From the NCBI GenBank assembly GCA_003162395.1, contig PMON01000030.1:8993-58319 (forward strand): a stretch of DNA of 49,327 bases. Direction: 5' to 3'. A program made the translations under genes and the position numbers. Source of the stretch: Acidimicrobiaceae bacterium. GTDB taxonomy: Bacteria > Actinomycetota > Acidimicrobiia > Acidimicrobiales > RAAP-2. Positions 33,658 to 40,765 of the stretch are shown here, in pieces (the first letter of the stretch is position 1; each line of letters opens with the position of its first letter). The notes beneath the pieces are model-generated. The model was not told where the DNA came from and ran no database searches. It was given only the letters and a program-made list of their open reading frames with translations.

Positions 33658-34090
33658 GATTGACGCTCGCGCTCCATGATTTCGATCCGCACAGCGGATC
33701 GGCGGCCCATCGGATGACTTGACGAAACTACAACACTGAAGTTCAAATTCGGTGGAACGTGCGCGTGCTCGCCGTCGCGTCGTCGTCATGTCCGTCCGGA
33801 AGCGACGGACGCGAGGACCAACGGAAGTCAGTTCCGGGTGCGGCCGGGCCGATGCGTCCGAGTCGGTGACTGGCACGGCTCGGTGTAGCCAGATGCCGTG
33901 TCCCCCACCGCGTGAGGCCAAGAGCGCAGCGTGTGGCGACCACTCGGCGTGTCTCAAATTGCGTCCAACAAATGCGTAACGAACCGGGTGAAGAGCCGAA
34001 TATTCGGGGTCGAGTGCTACTCTCGATTCGAGGTGTTGCCGCTCGAATCCAAGGTCTCTCGGTCGGCAGCGAGCAGGGAAGTGGTGTGCC
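33658..34090. promoter_or_regulatory. Divergent control region between the Rv1355c-like and EAL genes
   Basis: No gene seen. CCGAATATTCGG (33996-34007) is a perfect 12-bp palindrome lying where a -35 would fall for the TACTCT -10 box (34018-34023). CTCGA-T-TCGAG (34022-34032) is a second inverted repeat overlapping that -10. Both point to a regulated promoter for the EAL gene. AGGGAAG precedes the GTG at 34091. Around 33719-33750 the sequence is AT-rich for this DNA and could hold the minus-strand promoter. Confidence 0.45.
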
Positions 34091-34912
34091 GTGGCAGCTG
34101 ATGCCGAGCACGACGCCTCGAGGCGCGGCGACCCCGATCTCGCTGAGGAGCTTGAGCGCGCCCTCGCCGAGCACCAGTTCCTGCTGCTCTACCAACCGAC
34201 CATCGACCTAAAGGATGACGCGTTCGTCGGCGTCGAAGCCCTGCTGCGCTGGCGGCACCCGATCAGGGGCACCATCAGCCCCGACGAGTTTCTGCCAGTA
34301 CTCGAATCGACCGGACTGATCAACGCGGTGGGATCGTGGGTCCTCACGACCGCGTGCCGGCAGGGCGCCGACTGGTACGCGAGGGGCCATCGCTTCTCCG
34401 TGTCGATCAACGTGTCGCGCCAACAGCTCGAGCAGCCCTCCCTTCCGAGCGAGGTGGCGCGCGCTTTGGCCGACAGCACGTTTGATCCGCGGCATCTTGT
34501 CCTGGAGTTCTCCGAGCGCACACTGGCTGGCGGCGCGGAGCTCCGCGCGACCCTCGAGCGGCTGAAGGAGACTGGCGTCCAGCTCGCGATCGACGACTTC
34601 GGTATGGAGCCGGGGAACGCGTCGCTCCTCGAGTCACTCCCGATCGACATCGTCAAGATCGACCGAACCTTTGTGTCGGACCTCTCGACGTCCACCAGCC
34701 ACGCGGCGCGCGTGCACCAGCTAGTGCAGCTGGGGCAGCTGCGACACGTCCAGACCGTCGCGCAGGGCATCGAGGACGATGACCAGCGACTACGGCTGCA
34801 AAGCGAGAACGTGGACGTCGGACAGGGATTCTTGTTCTCGGTGCCGCACGACGCAGAGGCGATCGACAGATTCCTTGAGGACTACGCGATCTTCTCGGGG
34901 AAGCCCCTCTGA
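34091..34912 (+). CDS. Stand-alone EAL-domain protein, partly degenerate (Rv1357c-like position)
   Basis: 273 residues, almost wholly an EAL domain. Retained are VEALLRW (E49-A50-L51), SINVSRQQL (N107), LEFSE (E139), AIDDFG (D168-D169) and VKIDRTF (K189). Altered are the loop after DDFG, which reads MEPGNASL in place of TGYSSL, and AEGxE, which is AQGIE: Gln225 replaces the first Glu (RocR E352 position) that takes part in catalysis. Phosphodiesterase activity may be weak or lost, leaving a c-di-GMP-binding role. Start is a GTG; no sensor domain is attached. The place matches Rv1357c in mycobacteria. Confidence 0.9.
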   Translation: MAADAEHDASRRGDPDLAEELERALAEHQFLLLYQPTIDLKDDAFVGVEALLRWRHPIRGTISPDEFLPVLESTGLINAVGSWVLTTACRQGADWYARGHRFSVSINVSRQQLEQPSLPSEVARALADSTFDPRHLVLEFSERTLAGGAELRATLERLKETGVQLAIDDFGMEPGNASLLESLPIDIVKIDRTFVSDLSTSTSHAARVHQLVQLGQLRHVQTVAQGIEDDDQRLRLQSENVDVGQGFLFSVPHDAEAIDRFLEDYAIFSGKPL

Positions 34913-34953
34913 GCTGGTGTCTCGACACGCACGGTCAGCGAGGTGTCCAGGGT

Positions 34954-34959
34954 TACGCT
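34954..34959 (+). promoter_or_regulatory. -10 box upstream of pilD
   Basis: TACGCT, identical to the box upstream of the CBS gene, lies 40 bases before the pilD GTG. The -35 is not obvious. Confidence 0.4.
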
Positions 34960-34999
34960 GGCACGCACCGTGCACCAGCAATCGCAGTAGAGGGCGTTC

Positions 35000-35776
35000 G
35001 TGATACTCGGGATCCTCGTCGGCTCGTGCACGCTGCTCGGCCTTGCAGTCGGCTCCTTCCTCAACGTGGTCATCTATCGAGTCCCGAGGAAGGAATCGAT
35101 CGTCGCCCCACGATCGGCATGCCCTGACTGCGGGACGCCGATTGCCAATCGCGACAACGTGCCGGTCGTCTCGTGGCTGTTGCTGAAGGGGCGCTGCAGG
35201 TCGTGTGGCCTGCGCATCTCGGCTCGGTATCCACTGGTTGAGGTGGCCACGGCAGCGCTGTTCGCGGGTGTGGCCGTTCGATTCGGGGCGCACGCGGCGC
35301 TCCCCGCCTATCTCGTCATGGTCGCTGGGCTCCTCGCGCTGGCGTGCATCGACGTTGAGACGAGGCTGCTGCCCAAGAGGGTCGTCTACCTCGTGTTCGC
35401 GATGGTGGCTGCGCTGCTGGTCGTCGCGACCATTGCCACCGGCCACTGGCGATCTCTCGCGCTCGCGGCGACGTTCTCCGCCGTGTGGTACGTGCTCTTC
35501 TTCGCGATCAATCGCATCGACAGTCGACTGCTTGGCTTTGGCGACGTGCGGCTCGCACTCGTGCTCGGATTCGGGCTCGGCTGGCTCGGTGTGCCCGCCG
35601 TGCTCATCGGCTTCTTCGGCGCCAACCTGATTGGCGCCGCCGTCGGCATCGCACTCATGCTCGCCAAGCGATCGAATCGATCGACGCCCCTTCCCTTCGG
35701 CGCGTTCCTGGCGCTCGGCGCGGTCGTGGCCATCTTCGTTGCTCCGTCGCTGCACCTGCACCTCCGGTCGATCTGA
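35000..35776 (+). CDS. pilD: Prepilin peptidase / N-methyltransferase PilD
   Basis: 258 residues from a GTG. The N-terminal cytoplasmic loop has the zinc tetrad CPDCG and CRSCG (about residues 41-44 and 67-70). Seven to eight hydrophobic segments follow with the two peptidase aspartates in CIDVETRLLP and GFGDVRLAL (the GxGD motif). VGSFLNVVIYRVPR near the start is the classic type IV leader peptidase signature. It would cut and methylate the pseudopilins encoded 9-10 kb downstream. GAGGGCG precedes the GTG. Its stop overlaps the ATG of the hybrid kinase by one base, so the two are co-expressed. Confidence 0.96.
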   Translation: MILGILVGSCTLLGLAVGSFLNVVIYRVPRKESIVAPRSACPDCGTPIANRDNVPVVSWLLLKGRCRSCGLRISARYPLVEVATAALFAGVAVRFGAHAALPAYLVMVAGLLALACIDVETRLLPKRVVYLVFAMVAALLVVATIATGHWRSLALAATFSAVWYVLFFAINRIDSRLLGFGDVRLALVLGFGLGWLGVPAVLIGFFGANLIGAAVGIALMLAKRSNRSTPLPFGAFLALGAVVAIFVAPSLHLHLRSI

Positions 35777-38040
35777 TGTCCAAGCGTCCATCCTTCGAGC
35801 TGCGCTTCGCCCCGGTGCTCGTGCTCGCGACCACGACGTGCGTACTCGCCACCTGCATCGTCGCGCTGGTGGCATCACCTGAGCGAGCAGCCTCGCTTCA
35901 CCTGCAGCCTTGGAGTCGGGTGACACTCGCCGTCTCGGCTGGCGCCTTGGCCGTCCTCGCCGTCGTCATGGCAGTGGGGGAGCTGCGACGATCTCGAGGT
36001 GCGGCGACCGTGCGCGACGAGTCATCGCCAGACGAGCGTGTCGTGCTTGAGCGCCGGGCACGAGAGGCGGTTCGACGATCCCAGCGGCTCGCCAGCCAGT
36101 TGCACCAGTTGATCGCGGCCTCGATCTCGATCGCCGGCCTGCAGTCGGAGCGCGATGTCGTCGAGGGACTCGCGCGGCGCACCCGGAGTGCGTTTGATGC
36201 GGAGACCGCCGTCGTCACGCTGATCGAAGGCCCCGGGGCACCCCTGGTCGCGACCGCGTCGAGAGGTCAGGACACCCGCGCCGAGTCGGCGGACTCCTCG
36301 GGCGCTCCGCAGGTCTCCTTGGCCGACCTGGGTTCGGGCAACCCGCGGCGAATCGGAGGGTGGCTGGTGGCCCCGATCCTGGTTGCGCGCGGTGCCGCAA
36401 GAGGGGCAGTGTCCGTGCGGCGCCGCGACGACGTCGGCTTCAGCGACGACGACGTCGAGATCGCGACGCTCCTCGCCCAGATGGCTGCTTCAGCACTGAG
36501 TGCGACCGAGCTCAACCAGTCGATCCTGAGCAGCGAGGAGCGACTCCGGGTCCTCGTCGAGACCGCCCCCATTGGCATCGTCGAGTCGAGGGCCGACGGG
36601 GAGATCCGGTGGTGGAATCTCGCGGCCGGCTCACTCTTCGGGTGGAGCGACGAAGTGCCGGCACGCAGTGGCGTGACATTCCCGCTGGGCATGATCGCGC
36701 CCTTGCGCGAGCTCTGGACCACGGCGGCGAGCGGTGCACCAGTGACGAGCCACGAGGTACCTGGCATCGAGATCAACGGGAGGCGGCGCGATCTCGCCGT
36801 CTCGGTGGCTCGATTGCCGTCGACTGCGGGCGTGAGCGACAACTTCCTCACCCTCGTCGACGACGTGACCGACCACCGTCAGCTCATGGAAGAGCTCCGC
36901 CACGCCCAGCGGATGGAGGTCATCGGCCAGCTGTCGAGCAGCGTCGCGCACGACTTCAACAACCTCCTGACGCTCATCGCCGGATACACCGAGTTGCTCA
37001 ACGTCGAGGTCGCCGTCAGCGATCGTGCGCGACAGCTGATCACCGACATCCAGGCGACGACGTCTCGAGCATCGACGCTCACCGGCAAGCTCCTCACCAT
37101 GGGGCGCACAAAGTCCCCTGCCCCCGTTGTCTTCGCCCCCGTCGAGGCGGTGCGGGCGATCGCCGAGGTGCTCGACCGGATCCTCGGCGCAGACATCGAG
37201 CTCGCGCTCGATCTTGACCGCTTGTCGGCGAACGTCCGAGTCGACTCGGACCAGTTCGAGCAGATGGTCATGAACCTCGCCACCAACGCCCGCGACGCCA
37301 TGGAGGCAGGGGGGTCGCTTCGGATCGCGATTGCCCCCGCGAATCTCGAGGGGTCAGTCGCGGCGCGCGCGGGCCTGCCGAGCGGCGAGTACGTCCATGT
37401 CGAGGTGACCGACACTGGCGCCGGCATGGACGACGCGACCCGGCTGCAGTGCTTCGAGCCGCTCTTCACCACCAAGGGTCCTTCGAGAGGCACGGGGCTC
37501 GGCCTCCCCGCAGCCCGCCGGGTCGTGACCGAGAGCGGCGGGTCGATCAACTGCCGGAGCGCGCTTGGCCAGGGGACGACGTTCGACATCTATCTGCCCG
37601 CCGTGTGGGACAAGGCGCCGGAGCCCGTCGAGACCGAACTGCAAACCGGGGCCGTGGAGACCGCGACCGTGCTCCTGGCTGAGGACGAAGAGGGGATCCG
37701 GTCCCTCGTGAGCCGTGTCCTCGTGCACCGGGGGTTCGAGGTGCTGGAGGCGGAGAGTGGCGAGCGGGCACTCGAGATCGCCCGTGCCTACGACCGGCCG
37801 ATCGAGCTCTTGGTGAGCGACGTCGTCATGCCCGGGATGTCGGGCCGCGAGCTCGCCCTCGAGCTGCAGGCGCAGCGTCCCGATCTCTTGATCATCCTCG
37901 CGTCCGGCAACCTTGACGCAACGGTGCTGGAGGGCCTCGCGGACGGGTCGGCGGTCTTCCTCGCCAAGCCATTCAAGCCCAGCGAGCTCGTCAACGTGAT
38001 TGCCGAGCTGCGGTCGCTTCGGGGTCATGCCTCGCGGTGA
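35776..38040 (+). CDS. Hybrid sensor histidine kinase (2TM-GAF-PAS-HisKA-HATPase-REC)
   Basis: 754 residues. Two membrane helices (about 11-33 and 50-70) enclose a very short extracytoplasmic loop, so sensing is probably in the membrane or cytosol. A coiled segment, a GAF domain (about 105-245) and a PAS domain (about 255-370) follow. The HisKA acceptor is H392 (SSVAHDFNNLL), the N-box is NLATNARDAM (about 500), then DTGAGMD, FEPLFTTKG and GTGLGLP. The receiver has D682 (LLVSDVVMPGMSG) and K731. The start overlaps the pilD stop. The likely role is sensory control of the pilus system, but no HPt partner is in view. Confidence 0.93.
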   Translation: MSKRPSFELRFAPVLVLATTTCVLATCIVALVASPERAASLHLQPWSRVTLAVSAGALAVLAVVMAVGELRRSRGAATVRDESSPDERVVLERRAREAVRRSQRLASQLHQLIAASISIAGLQSERDVVEGLARRTRSAFDAETAVVTLIEGPGAPLVATASRGQDTRAESADSSGAPQVSLADLGSGNPRRIGGWLVAPILVARGAARGAVSVRRRDDVGFSDDDVEIATLLAQMAASALSATELNQSILSSEERLRVLVETAPIGIVESRADGEIRWWNLAAGSLFGWSDEVPARSGVTFPLGMIAPLRELWTTAASGAPVTSHEVPGIEINGRRRDLAVSVARLPSTAGVSDNFLTLVDDVTDHRQLMEELRHAQRMEVIGQLSSSVAHDFNNLLTLIAGYTELLNVEVAVSDRARQLITDIQATTSRASTLTGKLLTMGRTKSPAPVVFAPVEAVRAIAEVLDRILGADIELALDLDRLSANVRVDSDQFEQMVMNLATNARDAMEAGGSLRIAIAPANLEGSVAARAGLPSGEYVHVEVTDTGAGMDDATRLQCFEPLFTTKGPSRGTGLGLPAARRVVTESGGSINCRSALGQGTTFDIYLPAVWDKAPEPVETELQTGAVETATVLLAEDEEGIRSLVSRVLVHRGFEVLEAESGERALEIARAYDRPIELLVSDVVMPGMSGRELALELQAQRPDLLIILASGNLDATVLEGLADGSAVFLAKPFKPSELVNVIAELRSLRGHASR

Positions 38041-38077
38041 TCCTTGTTGAGCCAGGGGCGAGAGCGCAGCGTCCCGA

Positions 38078-38821
38078 CTAGCTATCGGCGTGCTCCGTTG
38101 ACTCTTCGTTCGAAGAGGTTGCCGCATGGGGGGGCTCGAACCGGTAGCCGACGCCTCGCACGGTCGTGATCCACCTTGGGCGGTCAGGGTCGACTTCGAT
38201 CTTGGATCGAAGCCTACGGATGTGCTCGGTCACGGTCGCACCGCCCTGCCACTCCGGTGACGAGAGCCACACGTTCTCGAGCAGCTGCTCACGCGAGTAC
38301 ACACGTCGCGGTGAGGCGGCGAGAAAGGCGAGCAGTGCGAACTCCTTGGACGTGAGCTCGATGAGCTCGCCGTCGAGTCGCACCTCGTGCGTCAGCTCAT
38401 TGATCTGCAGCGGTCCGAATGACATCGACGGCTCGTCGGTGTCAGCGTTCGACGTGGCTCCGGACGCGCGCCGGAGGACCGATTCGATTCGTGCGGAGAC
38501 CTCGCCGAGTGAGAACGGCTTGACCATGTAGTCGTCGGCGCCCATCTTGAGGCCCGCGATCCGGTCAGTCTCGAGACCGCGACCAGTGAGAAAGATGGTC
38601 GGCACGTCGCTCATCAGTCGGAGTTCGCGGAAGACGTCGCGACCGTCCTCCTTGCCGAGGACGATATCGAGTAGCACGAGGTCGGGCGGTGTCGCCGTCG
38701 CAGCCGAGATGGCACCGGCGCAGTTCGACGCAACGTCGACGTCGTAGCCCTCGGACGTGAGGTACGTGCGGAGCATCGTGACCATCTCGAGCTCGTCTTC
38801 GACGATGAGGATCCTCGTCAT
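38078..38821 (-). CDS. OmpR/PhoB-family response regulator
   Basis: 247 residues from the ATG at 38821. Receiver: acidic pair E8-D9, phosphoacceptor D52 (LVLLDIVLG), Thr in IFLTGRG and Lys in YMVKPFS. The C-terminal winged helix has LTSKEFALLAFLAASP and TVTEHIRRLRSKIE, then TVRGVGYRFE. The open frame extends 50 codons further upstream, but that part is unlike any receiver, and the -10 box and inverted repeat found there argue for 38821. It converges on the hybrid kinase, and although not in an operon with it, it may be its output. Possibly self-regulated. Confidence 0.92.
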   Translation of the reverse strand: MTRILIVEDELEMVTMLRTYLTSEGYDVDVASNCAGAISAATATPPDLVLLDIVLGKEDGRDVFRELRLMSDVPTIFLTGRGLETDRIAGLKMGADDYMVKPFSLGEVSARIESVLRRASGATSNADTDEPSMSFGPLQINELTHEVRLDGELIELTSKEFALLAFLAASPRRVYSREQLLENVWLSSPEWQGGATVTEHIRRLRSKIEVDPDRPRWITTVRGVGYRFEPPHAATSSNEESTEHADS

Positions 38822-38844
38822 CGTCGTCGCAACTGGCCGTCGTG

Positions 38845-38868
38845 CTCGTGGTCCACGAGGTGAGGTTA
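38845..38868 (-). promoter_or_regulatory. -10 box and 15-bp inverted repeat at the response regulator promoter
   Basis: On the minus strand TAACCT (38868-38863) is a -10 box. Directly downstream, over the expected transcription start, lies CTCGTGG-T-CCACGAG (38845-38859), a perfect 7-1-7 inverted repeat. It sits where a repressor or the regulator itself could block transcription. Confidence 0.5.
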
Positions 38869-39136
38869 CAAGCGAGGAGCCTCCGGGGCGTGGTGTTCCG
38901 AACTGCTGGCTCGTTGACGTCGTCATGGGATCAAGCACGCCGACCGAATCGCTGACTGAGATGTCTGTCATGCACCAAGCATGCCGGGTTCATCTCGCAA
39001 TTGCGACAGAAATCCACTCGCACTTTGGAGGACGACCGTTGTTTCGTGCCTAGAGCGCGACAGAAGGCCTCGGAATTGAGCCTGTGTTGGGATGACGTGG
39101 ACGCGCGAGTGACGTGTGACTGTGAGGTTGTCACGC
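38869..39136. other. Spacer between the regulator and the secreted repeat protein
   Basis: No gene seen. It must hold the promoter of the secreted repeat protein; the only recognisable signal is GAGG nine bases before the ATG at 39137. The part at 38990-39060 is somewhat AT-richer than its surroundings. Confidence 0.3.
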
Positions 39137-40387
39137 ATGATCACACATCGAGTCCACCGCCTTTCCCGCCGCGCAACCCTGTGGCCGATGCGCACCGCCT
39201 CCGCGATGCACGACGCGTCATCGCGTCGTCGCCGGACTCATCACCTCGCGGCGAAAGGTGCAATCGTCGTTGCGATCGCGCTCACGGTCGGTGTTGCGCA
39301 ACCGCAGCTTGCCGCCGCGTCCAAGCGCCCTGGCAGCCCGAAGCAAGTCGGCTTCCGCGTCGCGGCGAGTACGAACCCGAGTGACACGGCCAACGCACTG
39401 AGTGGCGTGTCGTGCCGCGGAGCGAGCTTCTGTGTGGCTGTCGGGTTCTATGTCATCGCAGGTGCCGACAAGACCCTCGTTGAGAAGTTCGACGGCGCAC
39501 GCTGGAACACGTCGCCAAGCACTGACCCGAGCGTGATCTCGAACTACCTCGTCGACGTCTCGTGCCCGAGGAGCAACTTCTGCATGGCAGTCGGCACCCG
39601 CGGCGCTGGCGCCACGCAACAGACGTTGGTCGAGTCGTGGAACGGAAGGTCATGGACCACGGCGACGAGCACGAACCCCGCTTCGGAGGACTCGTTCGAC
39701 GCGGTGTCATGCCCGACGCCGCGGTTCTGCGCGGCGGTCGGCGAGCAGGTGCAGCGCGGCGTCGACCGCACGCTCGTCGAGACCTGGAACGGTGTCCGCT
39801 GGCGGAACGCGAAGAGCTCCAACGTCGGACGCGGCGAGAACCAGCTGCTCGGCATCTCGTGCGCGTCGGCGACGTTTTGCGCAGCCGTCGGCGAGCGAAC
39901 GTCCAGTGGGCACAGCGCCACGCTCATCGAAGGGTGGAACGGCAAGCGGTGGTCCGTGCTCCGCAGCACCAACCCGGGCGTCATCAACCTGCTCAGCGGC
40001 GTGTCGTGTGCGACGTCCAGATTCTGTGAGGCCGTCGGCAACCAGGTCCGTGGGTCCGCGACACGGACGCTGATCGAGCGGTGGAACGGGCACCGGTGGA
40101 ACACGGTCCGAAGCACGAGCCCCAACCTGCACAGCACGCTGTGGGCGGTGTCGTGCCCCCAGGCCCGCTCCTGCAAGGCCGTGGGCGACGTCGAGGCGGG
40201 CAGCATGACCAGGACACTGGTCGAAGGGTGGAACGGCTCGCGCTGGTCGACCTCGGCGAGTGCGAATCCCAGCTCTCGGGACGGACTCAACGGTGTGTCG
40301 TGCGCCACGTCGAGCGCGTGCAAGCCGGTGGGCTACCAGGTCGTGGACTCGACCACCTATGACTCCCTCATCGAGTGGGGCACGTGA
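39137..40387 (+). CDS. Secreted seven-repeat Cys-pair protein (predicted beta-propeller)
   Basis: 416 residues. A long basic N-terminus leads to a hydrophobic segment (GAIVVAIALTVGVAQPQLAAA, about 42-62), read as a signal peptide. The rest consists of seven tandem repeats of about 48-50 residues with consensus L-x-GVSC-x5-FC-x-AVG ... TLVE-x-WNG-x2-W-x4-S-x-NP. Each has two Cys six apart, probably disulfide-bonded outside the cell. The seventh repeat ends at SLIEWGT with the C-terminus. Seven similar beta units suggest a seven-bladed propeller. The same SC-x5-C-x-AVG motif is in the lipoprotein at 15387-16412. An in-frame upstream GTG (39116) or internal ATGs (39188, 39206) are weaker starts. 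It is upstream of the pilus operon. Confidence 0.85.
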   Translation: MITHRVHRLSRRATLWPMRTASAMHDASSRRRRTHHLAAKGAIVVAIALTVGVAQPQLAAASKRPGSPKQVGFRVAASTNPSDTANALSGVSCRGASFCVAVGFYVIAGADKTLVEKFDGARWNTSPSTDPSVISNYLVDVSCPRSNFCMAVGTRGAGATQQTLVESWNGRSWTTATSTNPASEDSFDAVSCPTPRFCAAVGEQVQRGVDRTLVETWNGVRWRNAKSSNVGRGENQLLGISCASATFCAAVGERTSSGHSATLIEGWNGKRWSVLRSTNPGVINLLSGVSCATSRFCEAVGNQVRGSATRTLIERWNGHRWNTVRSTSPNLHSTLWAVSCPQARSCKAVGDVEAGSMTRTLVEGWNGSRWSTSASANPSSRDGLNGVSCATSSACKPVGYQVVDSTTYDSLIEWGT

Positions 40388-40765
40388 TCGATGTGCGCTT
40401 CACAGACCCCTCGAGCGCGCGTCGCCGTGAGCAGCGCCTGACTCGAGCAACATCGCGCCACTGGGTCGGGGACGTCTCGTGCTCGTCGGGGAGCCGACGT
40501 CACGGTGACGCCCTCGGCGTCCCGCTGGGGGCGACTCGTCAATTCGGTCGGCCCCGGACAATGACACACCGCTCGTGGCCAGGCGACCACGCGAAGTGCC
40601 GCATGCCCGTCTCTGCATACGTTCTCTATCCCGCTCAAGCGGACCAAATCGGTGTGTCTAATTCGAATATCAACACCCGCAAAACTCTGCCTGTAACCCA
40701 TGGCTATTCACAAAAGTGTCATGTCATACTGACGGCGATCAGTCGACTCCCAAAGAGGGGTAATC
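40388..40765. promoter_or_regulatory. Upstream region of the pilus operon
   Basis: No convincing gene. The last 140 bases (about 40,620-40,760) are clearly AT-richer than the rest of the window, as in a promoter region. CATACT near 40,725 is a possible -10. AAAGAGGGG just before the GTG at 40766 is a strong Shine-Dalgarno. I searched by eye for a c-di-GMP (GEMM) riboswitch, given the context, and saw none. Confidence 0.35.

Noticed and set aside
40388-40765. A c-di-GMP (GEMM) riboswitch before pilB
   Set aside because: Looked for because of the c-di-GMP context, but no GEMM-like conserved core was recognised by eye. A covariance-model search would settle it.
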